Source: Aporhodopirellula rubra (lineage in GTDB: Bacteria > Planctomycetota > Planctomycetia > Pirellulales > Pirellulaceae). From it: DNA of 64,000 nt. Every line of letters begins with the position of its first letter. Position 1 is the stretch's first letter. The notes under the pieces were generated by a model that did not search any database, was not told the DNA's origin, and saw only the letters and a program-made list of their open reading frames with translations. Shown here one piece after another: positions 1 to 8,025 of this stretch. Location: contig NZ_JACHXU010000014.1 of the NCBI RefSeq assembly GCF_014192335.1, forward strand, positions 179,946 through 243,945, read 5' to 3'. Position numbers and translations under genes: made by a program.

Positions 1-144
1 TTCGCACGCATACTTAGCATCAAGGTAAGTCGGCGGAAACACTTTGTCGCCTTCTCCTCCCGCTGGCTGCAAAGTGAAGCGGCACCGCAGTGCAGCGGAC
101 GAGGTGATGATTTCGGTAATTTTAGACGCAGTTAGTTTCGTCAT
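1..144 (-). CDS. csb1: Csb1/Cas7-like protein of a type I-G (I-U) CRISPR-Cas system, N-terminal fragment
   Basis: Only the first 48 codons are in the window; the gene continues past the left edge. Reading from the ATG at 144 the product has a helical start followed by LRCRFTLQPAGG, EGDKVFPPTY and a YACE segment. I recognise this as the N-terminal pattern of Csb1/Cas7, the backbone protein of the type I-G (formerly I-U) CRISPR effector complex: in that family a 'LQPaGG.GdKvFPPTY...YA.E.R' block precedes a conserved region that would lie outside this window. Family assignment rests on recall of this short motif, with no search. The gene lies 156 bases downstream of a WYL-domain regulator on the same strand, a neighbour type common at CRISPR loci. 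No repeats are visible inside the window. Confidence 0.7.
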   Translation of the reverse strand, partial: MTKLTASKITEIITSSAALRCRFTLQPAGGEGDKVFPPTYLDAKYACE

Positions 145-300
145 GTTTGATATGCTCTCGAAGGGCGCAGAATTGAAAAAGAAGTCGGAATAGTCAGTGG
201 AAATGACGACACCAGGCTTCAACGTAATGTGGCTTGCAAATTTTTTTGTTCAGGGTGGAAGCGGGTTGCATCGCATTTGATCTGGCGAAGATTTAGATAC

Positions 301-1287
301 TCACTTCGTCGCCTCGGCGGATTCGTATTGGGCGAGGGATTGCTTGAGTTCTTCGATGATTTCTTGTTGGAGCTCTTCGGGCTCGAGGACTTCGGCGGCC
401 GGGCCGAAGGATTGGATCCAACTTTTGATTTCCAGTGTGCTGGTCAGTCGGAAGGTGGCTACCGCCGTGCCGTCTGTGGCGGTGACGACTTGTTGGCTCG
501 GGTGCATCAGCTTTTCGGCCGCATATCGGGCGGCTGAGCCGGTGAATCGCACGCGGACCGTGACGGGGGTTTGGCCGCTGACTACCCCGAAGGCGCCTTT
601 CATGTGTGTCTTGATGTCGAAGCCGGCCGGACGCACGAAGGGAACAGGCGTGACTTCCGCGTCGCTGATCCGTTCGACTTTCCATGTTCGGATTTCGTGA
701 TGCTCGCACGAATGGCCTACGACGTAGAGCGTGCCCTGGTGCTCGGCCACCGCGTAAGGGTGGATGTCGTACGTGACCGGTTCTGTGGATCGGGCACTGT
801 GGTAGCTGATGAAGGTGGCTTTGCGGGACTCCATCCCGATCATCAACGCGTCCACAATCTCACCGTGCTGCGTGTAGTCGCCGCCGACTGAACGTTGGTG
901 CACTTTGGGGAGCATCGTGGCTAGGTAGTCGGCGGCGACGGTTCCCAAAGAAGCCTCGATTTTCTCGAACGCGGCGTCTGCTGCCTGGCCGAGGGAGGTG
1001 CCCTCAAACGCGGTCGCGGTGCCGCGACATAGCATGATCGCAAACGCTTCGTCGTAACAAAAGTTCACGCGTTGTAGAGCATCTACCGCAATTGAGTACG
1101 TCTTGCGTCCGTGCGCGTGGACTTGATCGGTGATCGGAATGCCGAGACGGCGCGCCGCCTCGATGTCCCGCCTGACCGTCTTGACGCTAGACGACGTCTC
1201 GGCCGCGATTGCAGCAACGTCGCATTCGCCTCGGCCCAGGCCGATTATTCGTGATAGTGTGATGATTCTTTCGATCTGATTTGGCAT
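301..1287 (-). CDS. WYL-domain transcriptional regulator
   Basis: 328 aa. Residues about 5-60 form a DeoR/HTH_11-type winged helix-turn-helix (the SVKTVRRDIEAARRLGIPI segment is the recognition helix plus wing). Residues about 140-215 form a WYL ligand-sensing domain, here with LYVVGHS in place of the usual WYL-type core triad and followed by a KVERISDAEV strand typical of the family. A WCX-like C-terminal part follows (about 225-320). WYL proteins bind nucleic-acid-like ligands and often control defence loci. The gene reads towards the csb1-like gene at the left edge with a 156-base gap, so it may regulate that CRISPR-Cas operon; this link is inferred from position. The start is the first ATG of the frame; upstream there is 0.5 kb without genes. 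Confidence 0.88.
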   Translation of the reverse strand: MPNQIERIITLSRIIGLGRGECDVAAIAAETSSSVKTVRRDIEAARRLGIPITDQVHAHGRKTYSIAVDALQRVNFCYDEAFAIMLCRGTATAFEGTSLGQAADAAFEKIEASLGTVAADYLATMLPKVHQRSVGGDYTQHGEIVDALMIGMESRKATFISYHSARSTEPVTYDIHPYAVAEHQGTLYVVGHSCEHHEIRTWKVERISDAEVTPVPFVRPAGFDIKTHMKGAFGVVSGQTPVTVRVRFTGSAARYAAEKLMHPSQQVVTATDGTAVATFRLTSTLEIKSWIQSFGPAAEVLEPEELQQEIIEELKQSLAQYESAEATK

Positions 1288-1768
1288 CTTGCCTGCCCCT
1301 AGTTCTATCGCCCTTTAACCGTTGCCACCCAGTCGTTTAATCAACTGATGATTGCAAAGCGAGTCTAACAGCAGGTGATAACATCTTGTCAGTAGATGGG
1401 CACCCCCCGTCCAATCTGGAGGAAATTATTGGAAATAGTTTCGTGCCGAATCGGGGCGAGGGCAAACGGAAGCCGACCTCAGACCTAACGGGAGGAAATG
1501 TTCACCGAAGCTGAGTTGAAAAACGAAGCCGAAGAGGAGGCGGTGATGAACGGTTCGACCGCTCCCGCTTTTGTGCGTCCCTTTTGATGAGCAAAGTGAT
1601 GATCCAATAGCGCACGCCAGCGAAGTACGTGGAGCTCAAAGCAGAAAAAGGGGGCAAGCAAATTTTGAGTCTGTAGAACCTGGACGTTTCGGATCACTGA
1701 CGCCAGACACGCAGCGATGTTGGTCCGCGAACGCTGGCGAACTCGGCTGCATTGTCACGAGGATCTCG
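1288..1768. other. Gene-free stretch between WYL regulator and ftsY
   Basis: No convincing coding region. A 29-codon frame begins at 1499 just after a GGGAGGAAATG string, but the Shine-Dalgarno-like bases are too close to the ATG and the peptide ends at 1588 without recognisable features. The stretch should hold the promoter of the WYL gene (minus strand). Confidence 0.4.
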
Positions 1769-2794
1769 CTAGCCCTTCAGCAGCGCGTCGGCGAAGGAGT
1801 CAGGGTCGAAGGCCGCCATGTCCTGCATGCCTTCGCCGAGTCCCACGAACTTGACGGGTAATTGGAACTGCTCGCGGATCGGCAACACGACGCCGCCCTT
1901 GGCAGACCCGTCCAGTTTCGCCAACACGATTCCGGTGCATCCGGCTGCTGCGCTGAAACCTTTCGCTTGGCTGATCGCGTTTTGGCCGGCGGTCGCGTCG
2001 AGCACCAACAGCACTTCGTGTGGCGATCCCGGCAATCGTTTGTCGATGACCTTGCGAATCTTTTCCAACTCTTGCATCAGGTTGCTTTGCGTTTGCAACC
2101 GTCCGGCGGTATCAATGATCGCGTAGTCCGCACCGACTTCGATCGCCTTGTCCACGGTTTGGTAGGCAACACTCGCCGGGTCCGCGCCGCTTTTGCCGGT
2201 CACGATTTCACATCCGATCCGTCCCGCCCAAATCGTCAACTGTTCCACCGCCGCGGCACGAAACGTGTCGCCCGCGCCGAGCACGAGGCTGTGTCCGTTG
2301 GCATGCAGGTGGTGGGAGAGTTTCCCGATCGACGTTGTCTTGCCACTGCCGTTGACGCCCACGACGAGGATCACCGTGGGTGGCGAATCGGACTTTGTCA
2401 AACCGCCGTGATCTTGCCGCAGTTGCGATCGAATTTCCTCGGTGATCGTTTGGATCACTTCATCGAGATGCACGACGCGGCCGCGATATTGACGTCCGAC
2501 CTCTTCACGGATTTTGTTCGCCGGTCCCGTGCCCATGTCCGTGCGAATCAATCGTGCGAAGAGTTCACCGAGGAAATCCTCATCGACGAGTCGCCCTTCG
2601 CTTTTGAAGAGGTCACGGATGTCGGTTCCGAGCACACGGCGTGTTTTTTGCAGACCACCGGTGATTTTCGAGAAAATCCCGCCACCTGCGGCCTTGTCGG
2701 TTGCGGGCTCTGCTGCAGGTTCGCTCGTCGCGGGATCGAGGCCTTCGTTCTCAGGGCCGGATTCGTTCGTCTTTTTTGATCGCCAAAACGCCAT
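1769..2794 (-). CDS. ftsY: Signal recognition particle receptor FtsY
   Basis: 341 aa from the ATG at 2794 (MAFWRSKK); an in-frame start further upstream would add 29 residues unlike any FtsY. The order of parts is typical: a short acidic, low-complexity A region (1-35), the helical N domain (about 40-125), then the SRP GTPase G domain with G1 GVNGSGKTT (146-154), DTFRAAA (176-182), DTAGR (228-232), the G4 motif as AKLDGSAKGG (292-301) and the closing GLGE (318-321). It docks ribosome-SRP complexes at the inner membrane and hydrolyses GTP together with Ffh for co-translational insertion. It stands alone on the minus strand, divergent from the DUF6882-like gene at 3002. Very sure of identity. 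Confidence 0.97.
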   Translation of the reverse strand: MAFWRSKKTNESGPENEGLDPATSEPAAEPATDKAAGGGIFSKITGGLQKTRRVLGTDIRDLFKSEGRLVDEDFLGELFARLIRTDMGTGPANKIREEVGRQYRGRVVHLDEVIQTITEEIRSQLRQDHGGLTKSDSPPTVILVVGVNGSGKTTSIGKLSHHLHANGHSLVLGAGDTFRAAAVEQLTIWAGRIGCEIVTGKSGADPASVAYQTVDKAIEVGADYAIIDTAGRLQTQSNLMQELEKIRKVIDKRLPGSPHEVLLVLDATAGQNAISQAKGFSAAAGCTGIVLAKLDGSAKGGVVLPIREQFQLPVKFVGLGEGMQDMAAFDPDSFADALLKG

Positions 2795-3001
2795 CGTGAT
2801 TCGTTTCCGCAGGTGAATGTTGGTGATTGCGTGAGTCGGTATTTTGCACCGATTGTGTCCTGCGAAGGCCAAAACTACCACCGGGTATCGAGGCCGATTG
2901 TGGTGACGCGGGTTCGGGTCTGTTAGTTTGGATGAATCACCCGCGAGTCGTGCTGGGCGACTCTGCGCCGATCAGGCTTCCGACGTTTTGGCGAGGGCAC
3001 C

Positions 3002-3676
3002 ATGTCAGTGACGTTCGATTCACTCTTTTCCGATCACGTTCTCGCTTCGTTCGACAAGCAACTGCGACTGGCCGACGCTCACGGCGACGACGATTGGGGA
3101 TTTGACATGACCAGCGGCGTGATCACGTTCAACGGTTCGGTCGACTACCAGATCCAAATCCTCGGAACTGAAGACCACACGGCCGAAACATGGATGTGGG
3201 GGTGGGCCAATCACGCGAGCGGCATTCCGGAAAATTTGCTGGTCGCCAGCAACCAGCTTCTCGCGATCGGCGAAGAACACGGCGTCGATGAATTGACCAC
3301 GTCGGTGTTACCGATGGACGATCTCGAAGGCCATCGCGTGGGACTGATCGCCAGTGGCATCGCTGGGGCCGAAGCGTACTATCGATGCCCGTACGAGGGC
3401 GGGGCTCTGTTCGTGCTGATTACCGATTCGAGTCTGGAACTCTCGGTGGACGACGAACTCGTGCGAGCGACCCGTGTCATCCCGCAGGGGATCTCGACTT
3501 TCGAAATTTCGGATCATCGCCGCGCCATCGCCCCGTATTTGACTCATCTCGGATTCGAAATCAAAGACGTCGGCGTGAATCTGGAAGCGCAGACGGAAGG
3601 CCGCTCGGTGATGACAGCGAAATTCGATCGGATGAATCGGCTGACGAAACTCGAGTCGGCGATCGGGCCGCGTTAG
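3002..3676 (+). CDS. DUF6882-like hypothetical protein
   Basis: 224 aa, no signal peptide or membrane segment. The layout (a short start with FDKQLRLADAHGDDDWGFD, then W-rich MWGWANHASGIPENLL and LIASGIAGAEAYYRCPYEGG blocks) matches what I remember of DUF6882, a family of unknown function in planctomycetes and actinobacteria. The protein is probably cytoplasmic. It begins 207 bases from the divergent ftsY start, and a small membrane protein follows 34 bases downstream, suggesting co-transcription. No function can be assigned. Confidence 0.65.
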   Translation: MSVTFDSLFSDHVLASFDKQLRLADAHGDDDWGFDMTSGVITFNGSVDYQIQILGTEDHTAETWMWGWANHASGIPENLLVASNQLLAIGEEHGVDELTTSVLPMDDLEGHRVGLIASGIAGAEAYYRCPYEGGALFVLITDSSLELSVDDELVRATRVIPQGISTFEISDHRRAIAPYLTHLGFEIKDVGVNLEAQTEGRSVMTAKFDRMNRLTKLESAIGPR

Positions 3677-3710
3677 CAAACCAAGCCGGGTGAACGAAAG
3701 GAGACTGCAG

Positions 3711-4223
3711 ATGGCTGGAAATGCATCCACCGACGAAAGTAACTCACACGCGGAGCACGCGTCCCACGGCGAGATCGCAACCAGCGGCGAGATCGGGCTG
3801 ACTTACCAGGGCCGTCCGCGAACGCACGGATTTCGGCTTTCGCTCGTTGATGCGTTTGTCGTGTTGTTGGCGGCGGTGGTGACGTTGGCAACGATCGACG
3901 CAACGGGTGGATTTTCGTGGTTGTTGCTGTTCGTCGTGCTGCATTTTTTCTTGTTCTGCAACGTGTTCCGCGTTCGTCGGGCGCCCGAATTGGTGTGGGC
4001 GTTTACGTTTCTCGCGAATTGCGGAGTTTGGATCGCGACCGGTCATGTGGATCTGCTCGGGATCGTCGGTTCGCAGTGTTTGATCACGCTGGGGATTTTG
4101 ATCAACGAGATGCGTTCGCCGAATTATCACGGGATCTTTGCTCGCAGAATCAACTCGCGGTTGGACGATTATTTGGCCGGTCGGGCCGACGTCGTTGAGC
4201 GAAACTCGTTGTCGAAATCGTGA
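3711..4223 (+). CDS. Small membrane protein of unknown function
   Basis: 170 aa from the ATG at 3711, chosen because AAAGGAG lies 7 bases upstream; a GTG at 3690 is in frame but lacks such a site. After a polar, Ser/His/Glu-rich start (about 1-45) the protein has three hydrophobic stretches: LVDAFVVLLAAVVTLATI, FSWLLLFVVLHFFLFCNVFRV and a region from LVWAFTFLANCGVWI into LLGIVGSQCLITLGIL. A short cytosolic-looking tail follows. Three or four membrane spans are likely. I recognise no family. It follows the DUF6882-like gene closely and precedes another small gene with a membrane anchor. Confidence 0.7.
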   Translation: MAGNASTDESNSHAEHASHGEIATSGEIGLTYQGRPRTHGFRLSLVDAFVVLLAAVVTLATIDATGGFSWLLLFVVLHFFLFCNVFRVRRAPELVWAFTFLANCGVWIATGHVDLLGIVGSQCLITLGILINEMRSPNYHGIFARRINSRLDDYLAGRADVVERNSLSKS

Positions 4224-4388
4224 CGCTCGCCGGTCGTATTCGGCACAATCCTCACAGGCGTCTGTTTTTAGTGGGCAGAGTGCCGCGCGGGTGAAATTTT
4301 CTCGTCCTCGTAGGTGCAATTGAGCTACCTATTTCGATGCGAAACTACTTTTCTCCACCTTTTCTCTTCGCCCCGGGGAATGTACCAA

Positions 4389-4898
4389 ATGGTCGCTAAC
4401 GCTTCCGATTCCGAATTTTTCCGCTGTCCGATCACGGCTGAAAACAGCTCCGCATGGCTGCGAATTCGTCGCCGCCGAGTGAACGTTCAATTGCAGGAAG
4501 CGTCGATTGATGGGTTCACGATTTTGGTTCGAGCACTCGATTCCACCCAGCTCCGGATCGGTGAGCCCTGGTTGTTGTTGCATGACGGCGCGACGCTGGA
4601 GGTGCAGGCGCAGTGGTTCTTCCAGGCGGCCGATGGTCGCGTGCAGATCGGATTGCGACGGCTGCGGGATCTGACCCCTCCGCCGGTGATTGGTGGCTGG
4701 CTCCCGAACATTTTCGCGCGGCCGAAGATGCCGGATTATTCGTCGAGTTCGCTGGTTCTGACGTGCGGCATTTTGCTCATGTTGCTAAGTTTGGCGTTGC
4801 CCGGCGTGGGCGACAAACTGGGCACGTCGACCAGGATCAGTGCGGCGATCAACAGCGTGTTTGGGGGGATTCGCAGCGCGTTTGGAAATTGGTTGTAG
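4389..4898 (+). CDS. Hypothetical protein, possible PilZ-like domain with C-terminal membrane anchor
   Basis: About 169 aa from the ATG at 4389; in-frame ATGs at 4314 and 4380 are alternatives and no clear ribosome site decides. The N-terminal 110 residues look like a small beta-barrel (VNVQLQEASIDGFTILVR, WLLLHDGATLEVQAQWFF, VQIGLRRLRDL), loosely like a PilZ fold but without a recognisable RxxxR plus D/NxSxxG pair, so c-di-GMP binding is not supported. A hydrophobic segment (SSLVLTCGILLMLLSLALPGV) near the C terminus should anchor it. It stands 165 bases from the preceding gene. Function unknown. Confidence 0.6.
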   Translation: MVANASDSEFFRCPITAENSSAWLRIRRRRVNVQLQEASIDGFTILVRALDSTQLRIGEPWLLLHDGATLEVQAQWFFQAADGRVQIGLRRLRDLTPPPVIGGWLPNIFARPKMPDYSSSSLVLTCGILLMLLSLALPGVGDKLGTSTRISAAINSVFGGIRSAFGNWL

Positions 4899-5061
4899 GG
4901 AATAGGACGACGGCAATTCGCCGGGCGGGCCAGCAAATCACGGGACACGCGGTTTGTTGTCATTGACGCTCAGGGGCGTGGGACCGACAATCGGGCATTC
5001 GATTCGCGTTGGCCGAACCGTCTGACCAGCCCATCCCCTCAAAAAAGATCCAAAACCTTCG

Positions 5062-6327
5062 ATGAGTACGATCCAGTCGCAAGATCCCGTCCTGTGGGAA
5101 GCCATGCAAGCCGAAGCCGCCCGCCAGCAAGACGGGTTGGAAATGATCGCCAGCGAGAACTACACGAGTCCCGCGATCATGGAAGCAGCCGGCAGCGTGC
5201 TGACGAATAAGTACGCCGAAGGTTACCCGGGACGTCGCTACTATGGCGGCTGTGAACATGTCGACGTCGTCGAGCAATTGGCGATCGATCGGGCCAAAGA
5301 ACTGTTCGGCGCCGAGGCCGCTAATGTGCAACCTCACAGCGGATCGCAGGCCAACACGGCCGTCTACCTCGCCGCTCTGGAAGTCGGCGACACCGTCATG
5401 GGGCTCGACCTCGCCCAAGGTGGTCACCTGACCCACGGGATGAAACTGAACATCAGCGGTCGTCTGTACAACTTCATCAGCTACGGCGTCGACGAGAAAG
5501 AACACCGTCTCGACTTCGACCAAATCGCGAAATTGGCGCGTGAGAACAAACCGAAACTGATCGTTGCCGGAGCCAGTGCCTACCCCCGCGAAATCCCGCA
5601 CGCGAAGTTCAAAGAGATTGCCGACGAAGTGGGCGCGAAACTGCTCGTCGACATGGCCCACTACGCGGGTCTCGTCGCGGCGAAGATCCACAACAGCCCC
5701 GTCCCGTTCGCCGACTACGTCACGACCACGACCCACAAAACCCTTCGCGGCCCGCGAAGTGGTTTGATCATGTGCAAACAAGAGCACTTGAAATTGGTCA
5801 ACCGCAACGTGTTCCCGGGCACCCAAGGCGGACCGTTGATGCACGTCATCGCGGGCAAAGCGATTTGTTTCGCCGAGGCAATGACCGCGGACTATCAAGC
5901 CTACGGACGTTCGGTCGTCGAGAACGCCAAGACGCTCGCCGAAACACTGATGGCCAACGGCCTGCGATTGGTCAGCGGTGGTACCGACAATCACTTGATG
6001 TTGGTCGATGTCACGACCGTTGGGCTGGGCGGCAAACGTGCCGAAGCCGTGCTCGACGCGTGTGGCATCACCGTCAACATGAACATGATTCCGTTCGACA
6101 AACGCAAACCGATGGACCCATCCGGTGTCCGGATCGGAACGCCCGCTCTGACGACACGCGGAATGGGCGTCGATGAGATGAAACGGATCGGCAATTGGAT
6201 TCATCAGTCGTTGTCGAATCCTGACGATTCGGCGTTGCACGAATCCATCCGCGGCGAAATTCGCGACATGTGCTCGAGCTTCCCCGTACCCGCTGCTGCG
6301 TCCGGACAAGCCTGTGGTGTTGCCTGA
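5062..6327 (+). CDS. glyA: Serine hydroxymethyltransferase
   Basis: 421 aa, full length for the bacterial enzyme. It interconverts serine and glycine, charging tetrahydrofolate with a one-carbon unit, in the cytosol and PLP-dependent. Visible family blocks: LEMIASENYTS (26-36), NKYAEGYPGRRYYGGCE (49-65), the LVDMAHYAGL strand with the PLP-contacting Asp and His (195-204), and the PLP Schiff-base lysine in TTTTHKTLRGPRSG (K226). The TGA stop shares one base with the ATG of the following response regulator (TGATG at 6325-6329), so the two are translationally coupled. No glycine riboswitch-like structure was noticed in the 160 bases upstream. Confidence 0.97.
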   Translation: MSTIQSQDPVLWEAMQAEAARQQDGLEMIASENYTSPAIMEAAGSVLTNKYAEGYPGRRYYGGCEHVDVVEQLAIDRAKELFGAEAANVQPHSGSQANTAVYLAALEVGDTVMGLDLAQGGHLTHGMKLNISGRLYNFISYGVDEKEHRLDFDQIAKLARENKPKLIVAGASAYPREIPHAKFKEIADEVGAKLLVDMAHYAGLVAAKIHNSPVPFADYVTTTTHKTLRGPRSGLIMCKQEHLKLVNRNVFPGTQGGPLMHVIAGKAICFAEAMTADYQAYGRSVVENAKTLAETLMANGLRLVSGGTDNHLMLVDVTTVGLGGKRAEAVLDACGITVNMNMIPFDKRKPMDPSGVRIGTPALTTRGMGVDEMKRIGNWIHQSLSNPDDSALHESIRGEIRDMCSSFPVPAAASGQACGVA

Positions 6328-6755
6328 TGAGTAATCGCATTTTGATCGCCGACGACAACGTCGCAAACCGAGAACTTCTCGAAGCGTATCTCGCCACGGT
6401 GGACTGCGAAATGGAAACCGCGGTCGATGGCGCCGACACGCTCGAGAAAGTCGAATCGTTCAAGCCGGATTTGATCCTGCTCGATGTCATGATGCCGAAA
6501 CTCAGCGGGTTTGAGGTGTGCAAACAACTCAAGGAAAACGCCGCGACCAGCAACATCATGATTTTGATGGTGACGGCGCTTAGCGAATTGGGCGACATCG
6601 AACGTGGCGTTGCCGCAGGTACGGACGACTTCCTCAGCAAACCGGTTAACCGGATCGAATTGACCAAACGCGTCGAAAACATGCTCAAGCTCAAAGGCAC
6701 GACGGATGAGCTCGAGCGTTTGCGTCAATACATTCAAGAAATGGAAGAACGCTAA
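6327..6755 (+). CDS. Stand-alone response regulator receiver protein
   Basis: 142 aa consisting almost entirely of one CheY-like receiver domain. Acidic pocket D9/D10 (ILIADDN), phospho-acceptor D53 in LLDVMMP, the switch T83 in MVTALS and K105 in FLSKPV are all present, so it should be phosphorylatable. A short helical tail (DELERLRQYIQEMEER) is the only addition, without a DNA-binding or enzymatic output domain. The start ATG overlaps the glyA stop by one base, giving a tight operon. Its kinase is not in the window. It may signal through protein contact like CheY/DivK; the target is unknown. Confidence 0.92.
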   Translation: MSNRILIADDNVANRELLEAYLATVDCEMETAVDGADTLEKVESFKPDLILLDVMMPKLSGFEVCKQLKENAATSNIMILMVTALSELGDIERGVAAGTDDFLSKPVNRIELTKRVENMLKLKGTTDELERLRQYIQEMEER

Positions 6756-6777
6756 GTTGCTCGAATCGCTCTGCCTG

Positions 6778-7881
6778 ATGCCCCCACGAATCGGGCAAGT
6801 ACGTCGTGGAATTTCACCGGCACCGACGGAAACGTTGCTGCAACGCACCGAAGGCGTGCCGGTTCTCTTACCCGTCCCCTTGTTTTGGGACGCGCCACCC
6901 TGGCACACGTGGCAACCGATCATCGCCCAATCCATCTTCTTGGCGATGCAGTCGCGTGGTGTGCTCGTCTCGGCCCTCGAGAGCGAACTCGGACGAACGC
7001 TTGCGACCTCGGATGCGGCACCCACCGCCGCAGACGGTTCGTCGCCGGCCAGCGATCCACCGGACAGCGAATTGGGGATTCCTCGTTTGCTGCCGTATCG
7101 AAACGAGCGATATGGGTTATCGGATGTCGACTTTGATCACGCGATGGTCGTGGACATGCACCTCTCGCCACTCCGCGACGCGTCAGGGCGATTTGCCTAC
7201 TCGGCCGCTCGGCTAGGACGCTGGGAAGCCACCCCCGAGGACCAGCCACTTTCAGGTGGTGGATGGATTCCGGCGATGACCCTGCCACCGGATGTCAGCG
7301 AATTGAAAACGCTGAGTTCCAAAGTCGAACAACTTCGCGTTCTGGCACCCCATGCCGCCGTGGTAATCAGTGTCACGCCGGAGTGGATCGACGAACATCT
7401 CAACGATCTAATTGCCGCCGGGCCCGATGCGATCCTGATTCGATTGGGACAAATCAGAATGACGGGAATCGCGTTCGCGCAGTTCACCCAGCGTTTGTCG
7501 CACCGAGTCGAATCGATCAAGAAGATTCCGATTTGGTTGGTTCCACCGAAATCGCTCGCAAAGAAACCACTCGGGGTCTCGGACTCGATCAAGACAATCG
7601 CGTTGGGCGTGTCCGCGATCGCGATCGACAGTTGGCTCGATGGGGTGATCGAAGAGTTCAACGAGATTTCGCACCCGGCCTCGTATGTGTCCGATCCGAT
7701 GCAAACGGTGACGATCGAGGTCGAGGAGATTCTGCAGCGACGGTTCGATCCCGACCTCGAAAACTTCCTGGGGCTTTTCTCGACTCTCGTGCACGACCGG
7801 CCCAGTGATTTGTTGGGAACGTTCGATCCCGAAATCGCCGAGATCCTCAACCTGCCTTGCGTCGGCCGACTGTCAACCTAA
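6778..7881 (+). CDS. Uncharacterised protein, possible TIM-barrel-like C-terminal half
   Basis: About 367 aa from the ATG at 6778; a TTG at 6757, two bases after the response-regulator stop, is in frame and would add seven residues. The first 150 residues are proline-rich with PVLLPVPLFWDAPPWHTWQPII; the rest alternates strands and helices (AAVVISVTPEWI, PDAILIRLGQIRM, IPIWLVPPKSL, IALGVSAIAIDSW), resembling the last strands of an FMN-binding glutamate-synthase-like barrel, although no cofactor motif can be pointed to. No signal peptide. It is probably the third gene of the glyA-response regulator transcript. I do not recognise the family. Confidence 0.7.
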   Translation: MPPRIGQVRRGISPAPTETLLQRTEGVPVLLPVPLFWDAPPWHTWQPIIAQSIFLAMQSRGVLVSALESELGRTLATSDAAPTAADGSSPASDPPDSELGIPRLLPYRNERYGLSDVDFDHAMVVDMHLSPLRDASGRFAYSAARLGRWEATPEDQPLSGGGWIPAMTLPPDVSELKTLSSKVEQLRVLAPHAAVVISVTPEWIDEHLNDLIAAGPDAILIRLGQIRMTGIAFAQFTQRLSHRVESIKKIPIWLVPPKSLAKKPLGVSDSIKTIALGVSAIAIDSWLDGVIEEFNEISHPASYVSDPMQTVTIEVEEILQRRFDPDLENFLGLFSTLVHDRPSDLLGTFDPEIAEILNLPCVGRLST

Positions 7882-8025
7882 CCCCGATCGCATCAAGCAA
7901 TGATCACGGGGCCGCAGATTCCGAGGTCACTCCGTGGCTCAAAACAGAGTTCGTCCGACGCAGTGGTGTGCAACGTTCCTCCCAACGAGCAAGTTGAGTT
8001 CGGACGAGCGTTGCGTTCGGCGTTC

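Noticed and set aside
1485..1697. 70-codon minus-strand frame between the WYL gene and ftsY
   Set aside because: No ribosome site or motif, and a different short plus-strand frame overlaps it.
4899..5061. Glycine riboswitch upstream of glyA
   Set aside because: No tandem aptamer-like conserved core or matching hairpins could be recognised in this 163-base gap.
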